Source: Paralichthys olivaceus (lineage: Eukaryota > Chordata > Actinopteri > Pleuronectiformes > Paralichthyidae). From it: a stretch of 64,000 nucleotides of DNA. The translations under genes were made by a program, and so were the position numbers. The stretch covers positions 6,373,861 through 6,437,860 of the forward strand of contig NC_091097.1 of assembly GCF_024713975.1 (NCBI RefSeq), given 5' to 3'. A model generated the notes under the pieces. It ran no database searches, was not told the DNA's origin, and worked only from the letters and a program-made list of their open reading frames with translations. Shown here piece after piece: positions 12,119 to 42,400 of this stretch (the stretch's first letter is position 1; every line of letters begins with the position of its first letter).

Positions 12119-14940
12119 TTTTCTCCAAAAGCATGTAAAAAGAAAAAAAAGAAAAAGAAAGAAAATGCACAAAATGATTGTGTGTATATAGGCGCAGAAA
12201 GGGGGCGCTTACATTTGAAAATATCCCATTACACAAATAAGCAATAGAGAGAGAAAAGGGAGAAAAGAGGAGAAAAGACAGCAAACACAGTCCGAGTGTC
12301 CTTTTGCTGTAAGGCCACCTCAATCCACAGATCAAGTCATTAATACAGAATACATTTCCAAAGATGAATACATTTAAAATGTCTCGATGACAACAGCATT
12401 GAAAAGTAAGTCCACATCAAGTTTAGCACAAAAATGACATGATTCACAGATTTTAACATTTAAAACGTTACACTGCAATCATTCACCTGAGCCTCTTGGC
12501 ACCAGTGTAAAGTGTACCTTGTCTGCTCTGTTACACGTAGACGTTGCAATTCACAGATTTTGCAGCTGTACCTTGGCGAACTGCTAACGGAGAATGACAT
12601 AGACAGCATTTCTAGATACAATACTCTTGATTTTAAAGCATTCTCAGGAATCCAGAGGACCGGTTTAAAATTAAAAAAAAAAAAAGAGGAAAATATAAGA
12701 TATACATTGTCACACTGAAGAATTTTAATTGTTGTACATTATATGTGGATAAAAAGTGGTTTGACTGGAAAATGGATGCTGGTAAAGTGAAGTAAATATA
12801 TGTTAAAGAGTGGGACTCAAGAGTAACCAGGTCTGCTTTTGAAAAGGCATGATCAGGAGATTTCTTTGTAAAGATCTGTGCACTCAAAAGGTCTCAATCG
12901 GAAAAAAAGCAGTAAGATCAGCTATTTATTTCTAAGGCTTCTCTTAAAAAAGTAGCAAATAACCATCTGTTAAGTTTAGCTTTCTATTCTGCACAGCATG
13001 CTTAGATTCACAGTAACCCATCAGTCACAAAAAGTACTTTGTGTCATTCAAGTGTCAGTCAAGTCTCAGTGATATTCAGACATTTTCTAAAATGAGATAT
13101 TTGAATGGCTTTAGACTCATTCTTCACACAGAATGAAAGAAGAGTTGTGGAAATCTTGTCTAACTGGATTTTATTTCTCTTAGGTGTTGCAATTAAATAC
13201 GATCAAAAGTGGCTGGAGTGCAGCAGCTGCACTGGAGCTGAGGCAACGTATTCAAAAACATCAAATAAAGGCTCTGTGGAGAACTTCTTGGGCAAAGTTA
13301 TTTTTCTTACTCTTACACTAGACACTACTGTCGCACTTTCTCCAGCAGGGGGTGCTCTGCACTGGGTTTTGCAAGGAGCAGGTCAGGGGACCAGCAGCCT
13401 ACTGTGACAATCCCTCCATTAGCCACCTACTGTAAATTCAATGTTAAGAAATAGGTCCGGGTGCTAAGATGGATTTAGCTAATAAGACATGAGTTGAGAG
13501 CAGGAAGGCATTTATTTAAAAAGGACACCTGCCCACGCTTAAGGGGTTCGACTGGGGGGGAACAAATAACAATGGATGTTCAAGTGGGCGTGTCTATGTC
13601 CTCCTTAAAAACTGGCACATTATAGGAACACACTCAAATACAGCAAGAGGGGAAATCATCAGAAGATGCCAAGAACTGAGTGTGAAGTAATAAAGGAACA
13701 AATCTGTGTGGTTTCTTGCAAAGATTAAGCTCCATCCATCAACATCCACATTTGTAGCACAGAACTGTAATTGAAGTTAAATTTAACCGCGTTTACAGCT
13801 CCTTTTAAAATGTTTCATACGATGAAGTGAAGAATGTTTACGGACGACAGCTCCCTGCGATTATCAGCATCTTATCAGGTGATCACACGTGGTCGTATGT
13901 GCAAGACTAGAGTACGGCATGACAGGGAATGTTCACTAATCACAAACTACAGCTCTATGTACAGATAGTATACAAAACACAATAAGAGAATTCCAGAAGA
14001 ATCTCGAGGGTAAAAGCTCAGAGAGGATCAACTTATGCCATGACATCAAATCCAAACTCAAGTGCTTTCTAAAAAATTTTAAAAAGTGGTCTGCTATGCA
14101 TCAATGAGACAAAATCATTCACAACACAAAAGATTGATACAGTCGTAAGATAAGGCTATTAAGACTCAGTCATACCAACATGCAACGATAAGACTCAATA
14201 CGTTCATTAAGATAACAACGATGGGATGATGCGAACAATAAAAGTGAAATAACAAATAAAAACGAGAGGTGAGCTGTTGCTGATGTGTGCGGTTATGTTA
14301 CAGTACTCTGTACCCTGTTTGTTCCTCAAATATATGAAACCTGACAAACTGACAAAACTGTCACAGCAAAGTCACTATACCGAGGACTATTATTTTGATT
14401 TGTGTTTTGCTAACATGATGAAATGTTCACTATCTTTTTAAATCCTTGGGTGAAAATTGACCTGAGTGTATGCTCGACTGCAAAACATAGATGCGCCGTA
14501 ACCCCTCTGATATGTTTGCCTGAGCATACAATTCATATATTTAAAAATTAATGGGTGCAAATCATTAAAAATAATAAAAATTAAAAAGTATTATTATTAT
14601 CGTAATACTCCCCATACCCGAGAGTGTTTTTGGTCACAATCAACAACCAATTTCAATGAGGAAATTGGAAAATAAAATTAGTAAAATACAGATATCAATA
14701 ATAGCAAACCCATAATAGATCCCTAAAGTAAATTTTTAAGTGGTATGGATTAAGACTGGCCAGTCTTGTCCTAGCTGTTTGTGCATGTATCTGTTCTGAT
14801 GGTATTTAAAAAGCGAGTGAGCGTGTGGGTGATTTAACAGAGCCCCAGCATACGAGGCATGTGTTCACTGTGATTTACTGGAGGTGTTAGTTACAAGGAG
14901 GCAAAGGAAGAGGCAGAGGGGGGGACACAGGGAGACATGA
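12119..14940 (-). other. Probable long 3' UTR of limd2
   Basis: AT-rich stretch directly downstream of the limd2 stop codon with no recognisable coding exon on either strand. It extends to a polyA signal at 12113-12118. The assignment is by position and orientation. Confidence 0.5.
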
Positions 14941-24512
<9,572 letters not shown>

Positions 24513-25224
24513 CTGCGCTGCTCGTCTGCGACACACCGGCTGGAAAACACGTTCACTCGGGGACTGGAGGTGGATGCGGGCGCTCTCATTCACTCCTCTG
24601 GGAGGCTTGGTGGCGGAGGCTTGGTGGCGGAGGCTGGTGCGGCGGGGCCGGTGAGTGTGTGCTCCGCTGCTCGGCTTCTTCAACCCTCTGCTCCTCTCGG
24701 CTCTCTCCCGCAGGATGTCGAACCCTATTGGTTCTCATCTGCTGCCGGTGCGTTCACGGCCTGCCGGACAAACAAGCGCTGCGTCTGGAACGAGGACGTC
24801 ACTCTGAGGCTCTTATCGCGGTTTGTTCCTGCTGGAGTCGATCTGTTGTTTATTTCACTCTTTTGTTTGTCGTGTCCTTTGTGTCGCTTTCGTCTTGTTT
24901 GTGTGAGGTTTTGTCTGTTTTTTCCGTCTCAGCCTGAGACAGAAGTATTGATGAAGAAAACAGAAATGTGCTTCATTTGTTGTATTTGTATTATAGTTTG
25001 ATGAAGAAGGATTTTTTTAAAAATCGGTTGAGAGTTTAAATAGGTTTAGTTTTATTTCAGACTCATAAGCCCATATTAGTACCATTAATTAAATCAACAT
25101 GTTAATGTTACCTTTTATTATTATTGTTGTTGTTGTTGTTCTTTAGACTGTGGGTGGGGTGGGATGGAAGGGTGTGTATACAATTGTTTTAAAGCTGAAT
25201 TATGTTTTTATGTTTTTCTACTTC

Positions 25225-25310
25225 TATATTTTTATGTCTTATGTGTTTTACCCCTGGCTGGAAACACAAATTGCCATTTGAGGACAAATAAAGTAGAAAG
25301 TTGAAGTTGA
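25225..25310 (+). mobile_element. LINE 3' tail-like fragment
   Basis: 'ccctggctggaaacacaaattgcc' and 'atttgaggacaaataaagta' resemble the tail of a fish non-LTR retrotransposon. Assigned from general resemblance only. Confidence 0.45.
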
Positions 25311-25949
25311 GGAGAATGTAAACAGGGATAAGGAGACTGTTTCTCAACAAACAAAAAGTCCATTAGAAACTTTTCAGTCATGGTGAAAAACATATAAATT
25401 GCACCATATGTTGTTTAACGTCTCCATCCCCTACAGTCTGTATGTATTTGTTTTTTACTTTTTCCTTATTGTTTGATGAGTTAAAATCTTGTTAATATAT
25501 TTTCATTATAAAGACATGAAATGCAATCAAAACAGTATTTTTGTTGTTCTTGGTAATATGTGTGTTAACTTCAATAAATAAATAATAAATGTTTTTATGT
25601 TAAATGATAAGTTCATACTCTTAATCAGGTGCTGGTATAAAAAAGGACATTGGTCTGGCCTCCTGATAGCATTCCTCCCAATATCGCTGTCAAACTGTCC
25701 AAACCACAAAATCAAGTGCATTTTTCCTACATTTAAGTTTTTTCGTTTTTCCTGTTGCAGAAATGTTTATCCTATTTTGTTTTTTTTAGTGAAGAATACT
25801 TTTGGCCTGATATTAGTGATCTGGCACCGGGACTGCAGGACAACAACGACTAGCATCACCATTGCTATCATTAATTACAACAAATCAGTAATTCATTAAT
25901 ATATATAATCCTGTTGTAGATCACTACATTGTTATTGTTATAGTCAGCC

Positions 25950-26280
25950 CTGATACTGATGGTGCCCGACTGTTCCCGGTCTCTCTCTCTCCACCTCATC
26001 TCTCTCTTCTCTCCCCCGCTTTCCAGCCATCTCTCCTTTCCTCCCCCCTTACTTTTCTTTCCTCACCCCAACCGGTCGAGGCAGATGACTGCCCACATTG
26101 CGCCTGGTTCTGCCAGAGGATTTTTTCCTCTCCACAGTCACCTGTGCTTGCTCATTGTGGGAACTGTTGGGTTTCTCTACATTAATATTGTTTTAAGGTC
26201 TTGACCTTTAAATGTAAAGTAACTTGAGATAATGTAAATTATGAATTGGCGCTATATAAATAAAATTGAATTGAATCTAT
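25950..26280 (+). mobile_element. Non-LTR retrotransposon 3' end
   Basis: It contains the widespread teleost motifs 'cggtcgaggcagatgactgcccacattg', 'gcctggttctgccagaggattttttcc', 'gggtttctctacatta' and the terminal 'ggcgctatataaataaaattgaattgaat'. It is a 5'-truncated copy in the spacer between limd2 and ddx42. Confidence 0.8.
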
Positions 26281-26479
26281 CCTTCCTAATTCTGCTGAAT
26301 GTAGGTTGCTTTTTCATGTAAAATTTAAAAACTACTATATTATCTATCACTAAAATAATATTTTGCTTGCATTTTTATGATGTATTAATTTATATTCTGC
26401 CCTCCCATGCCACAGGGCATCTTCACTGTTTTACACTAAATATAGGTGTGAGCAATTGAAAAGAAAAAAAATCCCCTGA

Positions 26480-26740
26480 AGCAAAAAGACATTCAAAATA
26501 AAGCCTGCACCCTACGAGGTAACTGCCCTTTGGCTGGCATCACAGCTTGAAAAAGTTATTTGTATCCAGCTGAGAGACTTTCCTTTCTTCATTTAGGAAT
26601 TTTTACTCATTTATCTGGCAGATCACTTAAACCTTTGAGAGAGGTCAGGTGTCAGCAGCAGAACACAGACACCATGTTTAAGATCTACCCACAGATGTTC
26701 ATTGATGTTCAGGTCAGGGGTCTGTGAAGCAAATTTCAAA
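26480..26740. repeat. Probable dispersed repeat (DNA-transposon-like)
   Basis: The segment ending 'ctacccacagatgttcattgatgttcaggtcaggggtctgtgaagc' resembles sequence seen in Tc1-like and related repeats of fish. No open transposase frame survives. Confidence 0.4.
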
Positions 26741-27032
26741 AGCTTCAGCCAATGTTTCTTAACATTCTATTTTTTATGTGGTTCGGACGTTGTTTTTATT
26801 CATAGCTTATTATCAGTTTATTTGTTCACAACAGATATAACTTTTGGTGCTGAACTTAATACATGTAGTTATTTGTTCTCAGGTATAGGCCCTTGTTTTA
26901 AATCAGTCCTCACATCTTTTGTGCTGTCATAAATTCCAATAAAACCATATCAGCCATAAAAAAACAGCTGTAAAATAGAAAAGTAAAAAAAGGTTCAGAG
27001 ATCAGAAACATCTCTGGGCCCCACTCATGTAC

Positions 27033-27038
27033 ATTTAT
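27033..27038 (-). terminator. Possible polyadenylation signal of ddx42
   Basis: AATAAA on the minus strand, about 760 nt downstream of the ddx42 stop codon, with T/G-containing sequence after it. It is the most plausible signal seen, but other AT-rich candidates exist. Confidence 0.4.
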
Positions 27039-27798
27039 TTAATGTACAATTGTTTTCTATGACTGAACAGAAAGGCTGACATAGATTGTGACAGAAATAA
27101 CACAAAAATAGATGCAAGAGAAGTGTTTTTAATTAAAACTTCCCATTTTTCATTTGAACACTTGAAACCCCTCTCATACAAACAAAAGTTCCTGAAGACA
27201 CATTTCAAAAGCAGACAGACTAAATGCCAGGGAAAGGCACTTCACTAAAACTGGAATACAAGACACAAAAAAAGCTACTGATAGTTTTTTTTAAATGTAC
27301 TTGTGTGAATGTACATCGTCACAGAGCGTTTTAGAAAAAAATTAAATGGTTCTAACAGTTAGCTTTGTAGATAAAGAAAATGCAAACACACAAACACACT
27401 TGGCAAAGATTCATTAAAGGAAAAGAAAATGTGTCAGGTTTGCAAGCACAGAAGTATATTAGGAGCTCAGTGAGTAGAAACAAGACAACAACCAACATGT
27501 CCTTACTTTGAATTGTTCACTGACAGGATTCATTACAGCTCTATTGCTTGATCCTATTGACTTATAATAACAACAGTCTTGATGGTGTATGTACAGTGGC
27601 TGTCTCTGAGCTGCTTGTGTTGATCTTTCTGACACTGAGGTCAAATTGACACTGGCGTCAGTAAACCTACTCCTCCAGCCTTGTGCCTGCACTAGCCTCT
27701 GATATGCTCTGCTCTCTGCCTACACAGACAAGCTTGTCCTGGAGCAGTTGTTGCATGAATTATTCTACGGATGTGTAAATTTTTGCTTTCTTTTTTTT

Positions 27799-34067
<6,269 letters not shown>

Positions 34068-34899
34068 GACTGTGCTGTGAAAACAAAAGAGGAAAGAAGC
34101 CTTTTGAGTTAAAATGTGTGTGTTATTACCTAATTTCAAGGAGTGATATTCATCTGTCAAGGGTCTCTACGCAAAATATTTCCCAGCAAAAAAGTTTCAT
34201 GGAGATCACCTTCTGGTGTATTTGGCTCCACAGTACCGGTTCCATGAGTAATACAAGAGTGTCATAATAACTAAACTAAATAATAAGTAGTAACTGAGCA
34301 GCCCTGCTGATCATTAACTTAGCTAGTGAAACCGTTTTTGGTTGGTTGGTTTGAAATCCACAATTTAATCTTTTAGATACTTTCACTTTACTTGACACCT
34401 ACACCCCAATAATACACATCAATTACAACATCAACATGAAGCTAAAAATAAGTATTAACTGTGCAGGAATGTAGACGAATGCTGCAATACTTAATTATTA
34501 TATTAAATACTTAAATTATATTTATATACCCTTCAACAGCGGTGAGCCACGATGTGGGAAGAAGCATTAGCAAACATACAATACAGACAGGGTCTATCTG
34601 CTGGTGCCGAACGAAAGGCCATAGCTTACATTAGCAAAGTGACATTTTAATTGATGTCCACTGCGACACGCATGTCTACTACTAAGCAACTGAACCATTA
34701 TTAATCATATTTCAAACTGCGTTTCGTCTAATCAGAACCTGGCGTAACCGCGTTAGCATGAAGCTAGTTAGCTTTTGACCAGATATGACGGAACACACTG
34801 ATATAAATTTAGAATCAAGCTGACGGCTCCGGGATTATTTCTTAACATTACAACACCTCAACACTGGCCACGGTTTGTGTAAACATAGCGCTAGCTTTA

Positions 34900-35330
34900 G
34901 CTCAAGGCCGCAAACTGGGGCCGAGGTGGGAGTGTGAGAGGCTCGGTCGTTCATGTGGCTAAATTAGAGTTCTTTTTCAAATCCCCGTGAAGTAAACAGC
35001 AACTTTTGACTCGATTGCACGTGTGTGTACGAAGGCAGCGGTGGCAGACGCGGTGTTTTACCTGTTTCAGGCGCCTGTAGATGCTCCAGCCTGCAGCGCC
35101 CGTGTTGTCATGAGAAGAAGCGCCCTTTACGTCATCAGTGCGCGCCGGGTTTCTCCGTGGGCGTGGCGTCGTAAATGCGCGACACGGTGGTCAGCCAGGA
35201 GAGCGGAGTGGAGAGCTGTCAGGAAAAACCCCGCAGGAGAGGATGGCCGGCTAAACAAGTTCTCCTGAAATATCACACCACTCCAGCCAGGCGCTGCTCT
35301 TCCGAACACCACACCGGTAAGTCACTAAGA
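34900..35330. promoter_or_regulatory. Bidirectional ddx42/strada promoter
   Basis: A CpG-rich interval lies between two divergent 5' UTR exons. On the minus strand a donor CAG|GTAAAA at 35062 closes the first ddx42 exon. On the plus strand a donor CCG|GTAAGT at 35316 closes the first strada exon. A CRE-like TTACGTCATC sits between them near 35128. The two starts must lie within about 250 bp of each other, so regulation is likely shared. Confidence 0.7.
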
Positions 35331-36428
35331 CATCGGAACGACGCTGTTTGTTGTTGAAATCCACCCTGGTGGCTGCTTTAGCTAACGGTAATTTACTAAT
35401 GCTAACCTGCCGCCCTCCATCACCGCAACATTAGCAAGAACCGAACTGAAGAGATGAATCTGTTTTTTTGTTTACTTCAGCACAGTTTGGGGATTTTGTG
35501 ACTTTTGTGATTCATGGTTTTCACGGACTCTTCGAACTACTTCGACTTCAGTCACTGGAAGTCAGGGTTTGTGTTTCTATAATCACAACAACCATTTAAG
35601 CTCGAGTGTTATGGTTTGAAGCTGAACAATCAGCATGAATGAAAGTATTATCAATGAAACCAACACTAACAACTGACAGGGATCGTCTGGCTGGTGGGCG
35701 TCTGACAGTTATGGTTTAATATCACGCTGAAGAGTAATAACGTGTATGCGCAACATCCATAGAAAACACAATTCCTCATTTCACACGATATCACTCTCAC
35801 ATATTATTCCTGTTGAACAGATGTGTGCAATGTTCACGGATATTGTAAGTATTCTGTGTTAGAAATATTAATCACTGTGTTGATAATGAGTATTGTAGAT
35901 GTATTGGTTTATTTACCAGTGATTGACAGTGCATATAATAAGCATTACCACAATTGCACCAATATACATTATTTCATCTGTATTCCTTGGACAGAAGCTT
36001 CAAAGTGTCCTGAAAAATAGAATATGAAATCATCTATGATCATGCAGCGTAATATTAGATAGAAAAATCATTAATAAAGTAGTATAAGATATCGGGGCAC
36101 TGTTATTATTGCAGTTTCATGTACTGTTTAAGATATTCAACACAGAAGCACAAAATAGAAGAAACGCAAAGCAACAAAATGTAAGCGTTGACAGCTAACA
36201 CACAACATTGTTCTGGATTATTAGGCGTTAATTGATTTATGCAAATCAAAAGCACAGCCATTAAAAGCAAATACAGTTCATATTACCTATAAATCAGTTG
36301 AGCTCAATAGAAGGAGATGGAAACCAAAACAGAGACAACTTCTTAACGGTTGTTTCACTTCTTCACTTCTTCACAGATATTCCCTGGGCGTGTTTTCAGC
36401 ATCGTATGTAACACACTCAAGAGGATCC

Positions 36429-39400
36429 ATGTCTTTTCTTGTAAGTTTCTTTACACAGCCTATTTTTGACATATGTTTACAGGGCATGTTTCCCAGTTCA
36501 CGATTACATCTAATTCTCTGTTTTGATAGATTTTGGTATAAAAGATTGTGTTTGAGTTTAGACAAGGCTCAATCCTGAAATCATGCTATAATAAAATCTC
36601 TGATAGCTTTTATTTCAAGCAGCCAAAAACTGCTGTCATCATAATAAGTTAATTATGTGTAGTTATTAGTTACATTGTAAAGATCAGCTTTCTTATTAAC
36701 CAAGCACTTTTTAAAATGCCGTCTTTTGCCTTCCACACACGTTCTACACAATAAATTCTTGAGAGTGGCAAATTAGGCCATCAGCATGAAACATCTTCCT
36801 TCATCAGCTTCTTCAGCTTAAAATATGTTCATGTTTCTGTATAACCTCTCTCCTTACTCTTGCTTTCATTTCCTCTCTTTTTTTCCCATGTCTGTTATTA
36901 AACCTCTGTTTCTGTCAGCGTTGGGTATCTGAGAAATTGAGTGTGGAGAGCCTGCGGGATTTGGAGTTATTTGGAGGTGAGGTTTGAGGCAAATACCAAC
37001 TCACAGCAAAAGGGTTCAGCATTCCCATTGCTTACACACTTGTCCCTTTATGACCACAAACAGAAAACATTCCTCTGCCTCCCTGTCATCTGTTTTCTCT
37101 CTGGAGTGCTTTTGCGTCATTGCTCTTTGCTATAGTAACTTATCAGCGGAGGCATTTGCAAAATATGTTTTTAATTCCTGTCCAATTTGGGCTTGTCACA
37201 TATAAAAACATTTGTGCCATTTTATTTAATGCTTCTTGTGACTTGTTTAAGTCTGGTGTGTTTATCTTGTGTGTAAAGAAATGTGTTTTTTAGCTGTTGA
37301 ATATTTGTATTTTCCATTATAGCTAAATTTGTCTTTTTCTTCTTGTGATGACTGTTGTATTAAACACATTTGCTTTATTGGGCAATTGATGTGAATTTAA
37401 CATTTAGCATGTTAGATATAGGTACAAAAATGCTTGAGCAGTTTGGTTTTGGCTAGTACGTGTTGATACGGGCCTTATTGTTGCACTCATGCATAATGAA
37501 CTTACTCTAAATATTAGGGCACTATTAGCTTATTAGCTGAGTGGAAAAAGCTTTCACATTATTGGTAATTACAAATAAAACACATGTGTTTTTGTGTGGG
37601 TTGATGTAGCTCATAGTGTCAGGGTTTACATAACAGCAGCAGTTAGTCTATCAAGATTAATTCAACGTCTGAGAAAACTACACCCACAGTCACAGTAATT
37701 ACAACCCATTTTAAAAATACACGGATAAGAACTATAGGATAAGGTTTGTTAAATGCAAGTAGACCTCATGCATGCACTTTCTCATGCAGCTATGGTGAAA
37801 CAGCGGCTTTGCCATGGGTGTCTTTATGATTTGTTACGAGCTTGTTCATGTTTTCGCACAGTTAACAACTCCTAGAGTAGTCACAAATAATTATGATAGT
37901 AGTTAGAGTCGGTGGAGTCACTTTAAGATTGCAGAGGTTTTGATAATAAGTACAGTAAGTGAATGAAGAGAGAGAGGGTCATTTTCAAGTGTGTAGTGTT
38001 TGAGTTGCAGATGACACGTTCGTCCTGAAGCTACAAAATACTGTGTTTATGGCTGTGTAGCAGTAGTTTGTTAAACTTTTTTAAATGTCTAGTGGAAAAT
38101 CTTTCTTTCTTTTCAAGCTTTGCCTCATTTTCATTTCCTCACTGGCCAGTCATTGCTCAATGTTGCATGTTCATTCAAGTGTACAATTTAATATATTGGC
38201 TGTCCCATGATTCCATTGCCTTTCATAATATTTGGAAAGAACCTGCTGGGCTTAGCTGGATTATTTTTAATCTAATTCATCTGCTATGGTAGAAAAATAT
38301 TCAAGCCAGTTTTTCATGCAGAAATTTGCTGCGGCTAAAGTTCATTTTTGCTGTTGCAGTGCAGTTTCAGTTTAATCATGTTGCCAGAGCTTATCATGGA
38401 AACTGGCTGTATTGATAATAGTGTGTCATTAAGTCGCTTAAAGTTACTTTTTTCAGATGAATCCTGCTCGTGATAGGAAAACCAGCAAAGATCATCAATG
38501 AAATTCTGCAGCATGCCTCAAACTCCCTCTCCTAGAGGCTGCGTCCCGGTTCAAGAGCAGCTTTAGAAGCAGATCCTCTTCTTGTTTTGTGTGTGTTCAT
38601 GTCATTGATGTGGTTTTTCTACCCCAGAGCAAGCTCAGGGACTCTCTCACAGGAAAGTAAGTGTGGTACTCCTGTCACTGCATCGTCATCACCCGTTTGC
38701 CCTTTGTGTATGTGCTGGCATGTGTACGTGCGCATACAGAGCTCAATGTAGAGGAATCCACAAACCCCTGGGGCTTTGCACATTTTATGTATGCATGAGT
38801 GTTCAGCTCATAACACGCACTGCTCATGCTGGTAGATCAGTAGGGCATTTCACTCCACTCACAAGGGCTTGTGTTGGACAGTGCAGGAAAATGGTCGATT
38901 GTACTGTGAAGCTTAAAGAGGTCAAATAATCCTCTCATTCAGCCGTAACGCTCCTGTCCAAGTCTGTAGTTTGCAGTTAACATGTGCTCAATGCAACTGT
39001 ACTTTTGAGATTTTGGTTTCCTTTAGTTGCCTCACTGTCTGGTTTCTAAGAATATTTTGTGTTGTGAGAGCTCAATGTTTGACACTGCCTGTCTGTGCTG
39101 ACGGCTTGTTGGTTTGATGAACTGATGTTATGTCACACTTCACTGTGAAGCCCTGCAGGCTGTAGATGGATGGCGTTCCACGTGTTCAGCTTTAGCAACG
39201 CGTGGTAACTCCTTCAGAATCTGATCACATTGGCAGTCTCCAATGTGATCTGATCAGCATTTACAGATGTTCCCTAAACTGATGGCTGCCATAGCATGTT
39301 TGACTTTGCTGTCATGCCAGAGAAATGTACAAGGTTTACACATGACAGAAGTCCACTGATCTTGATCTTGGAAATCGTCCTCTCTGGCTCGAACGAGTTA

Positions 39401-42400
39401 CCCCTAAAGAAATCCACTATTCTAATTTTTGACTGTGCGTCTTCGTGTGGTCACCATAGAAACAATCCAAATATTCATACAACTCGCCTCCATTTGCTGC
39501 CACAGCTTGCTTCTGCAATCTGTCCATTTCCATCATATGTATGTGAAGAGATTGATGGAATTCAGGAGTCCTCACTGCCCAGAATAATAACTTATTCTTT
39601 CCTGTGATGCACATGTCAAGTACTTTTTAACTAAAGATGTGATGACGTATACAATTTGTAGAGCATACTTTGTGATATTTTGTATTTATCATAACAACTT
39701 TTTAAATAAATATAATTAAACAATTGTCCTAGGCCTTAAAATCAAGATACAGCATTTAATATTGTTTTAATTTCTGCACCTGCAGTAGTGTATTCTTTAA
39801 AGGAAATGTGCTTGTGGTGTGAGTGCCAGTCCTGTTTTTTTTTGTTTTTTTTAATCTTTGGCTCGTGCCATGGGTCACACTAACACCTTGACAACACTTT
39901 GGTGATCTTTTGCTTTGTAAGTCACTTATCAGGCCTACACCTTAACTTGTGAGGTCAGTGTCACAGCCGATCTTCATTTGCTCTGTTTCTTCTCCTCTAC
40001 CTTCAGGCCCATGAGGACAGTCAGGAGAGTCTGAGCTCCCTCCCTCGTCGGGACACCATGGGCAGCTTCCTCCCTGACAGCAGCTCATATGAGCTCCTCA
40101 CCGTTATTGGTACGTAAAGGCAAAGACACACGTGGACATGGCTGATTTTTGGTGTTTTCATTCATCTTTACAACATAAATACCATATAACCAAATAACCA
40201 ATGCCTGCAGGACACAAATATTGTTTTACACCAAGTTGATTCACGCCCTGGTAAATTCTGTATTGATTACAGTATCGCCATTTTAGCTCCACTGGCTTCT
40301 GGTTCGACAAAGGATACATTACAAAATCCTTCTGCTCACACCTAAAGCCCTCTCCTGTCTGTCCTCACTTTCAAACTCAGCACTCTGGGTGCCAAAGCCT
40401 TCAGCTTCTCTGCACCATGACTCTGGAACTCTCTGACATCTCCCTCAGCTGGACTCTAATGGACATTTCAAATCTACAATTAAAACAAATCTGTTTAGAT
40501 GAGTTTACCCAACATAACCATTTTATCTTGTCTGTGCCTCTCTAATCTGATTTTAGCCTTTTGTTTTACTCCAAATATTCTCATGTTTATATCTCATGTA
40601 TTGAGTTTTGTGGTGTATTGATGAGGCGGACGCAGTGATAGCATTCATTCTCCTTACTGCAGCTTACTTGTTACAAGTGCATGTGCATCTTTTTACCTTT
40701 GAACCTGACTTCGTAAGCAGAGGTCCACAAAGCATAAACATATAATTACCATTAAACACACATGGTCAAAAAAACCACAAGTTTCATTAAGTCTTTGTTG
40801 TCTGTGTTTTAGGCCGGGGCTTGGATGACTTGATGACTGTGAACCTGGCTCGATACAGACCCACGGGGGAGCACGTAGCTATCCGACGGATTGACTTGGA
40901 GTCGTGCACTAATGACATGGTTACCTACCTGCAGGTCGGCATCAGTCTGCCATCTTCCTTCATTCCCATCAGTCTATATTGTTCAGCTTCCCTTTGCCTT
41001 CCTGTGTATAAACCCTCATATCTTATGTAACCCTTGTATATGTGGTCGTGTCCTAATTAACCATCCAGTCTTTACTGCTCAGCCCTCGGTACCAAATTAG
41101 ATTCAGAATCATCTTCTCTTCCTGTGGTTCTGACATAATATGATGTCAAAAATGTCAGTAGTCATAATTTTCTCTTCTCCTGCCTCACAGGGCGAGCTTC
41201 ATGTGTCAAAGTTGTTCCACCACCCGAGTATTCTCCCCTACAAGAGTGTCTTTATAGCTGAAAATGAACTGTGGGTCATCACCCCCTTCATGGCTTATGG
41301 TAAGAAATGGACTTCAACCTTTAATACACAATAAAACTTAGTCAGCAATATTTTTAAAGCAGGGTGTAATAGAGCACAGCTTTCTCTCTGTTCTTGCTTA
41401 TCTGTGTTTGGTTATTTTTCAGGTTCAGCCAGAGATCTGATCTGCTCACATTTCACTGATGGAATGAATGAGCTGACCATCTCATACATTTTACTGGGCA
41501 TGCTGAAAGCTCTTGAGTACATCCACCACATGGGATATGTACACCGGTAAGACACTGACAAGTTTCTAAAGACAGATGTGTCTTTTTGTGTCAGATCTAG
41601 TTCAGATAACAAAACATCATATCTATATGCAGTACCCTTTTAAATCACACACTATTCACACACTGCCACCAAAGCCATTTGGAACAATCTCCGGGTTCAA
41701 TGTCTTCCCCACAAGAGCTGGGAATTGATCCACAGACCTTATGTTAGTGAATTACCTGCTTTATCTCCTGAAGCACAGACTGCACTCATTATTTCTGCTT
41801 TTTTGCTGGTTTCTGGTTCTATACGTCCATTAGGATTTAATAGATTGTCAAAATTGATTAATCAAATTCCAGTGTAACCTTATTCATAATTGCACTGACT
41901 GTGTGTGGTTGTGTGTAGGAGTGTGAAGGCCAGCCACGTGTTGATCTCAGCGGACGGACAGGTTTGCATGTCAGGTCTGCGGAGTATCTTCAGTCTGATC
42001 CGTCATGGTCAGAGAGCCAAAGTTGTTCACGATTTTCCTCAGTACAGCGTCAAGGTGCTGCCCTGGCTCAGCCCTGAAGTGCTCCAACAGGTACTGTATT
42101 CCTCAACACAGACAGTTGCATTGTAAGTTATTGTGATAATACTGTATCTCACTATAGTTTACATGTTGTGGAAATTTGATTCTGTTACAAAGATCTTTGG
42201 ATTATATTGTTTTCATGCTGCAACACACAGGGATTAGGATTAAAGCCTGAAAGTAATAGATCATTTTGTATTTTTATTTTTTCCACAGAACCTGGAAGGC
42301 TACGACTCTCGGTCAGACATCTACAGCCTCGGCATCACAGCCTGTGAACTGGCAAATGGACATGTTCCCTTCAAAGACATGCCAGCTACGCAGGTGAGTG

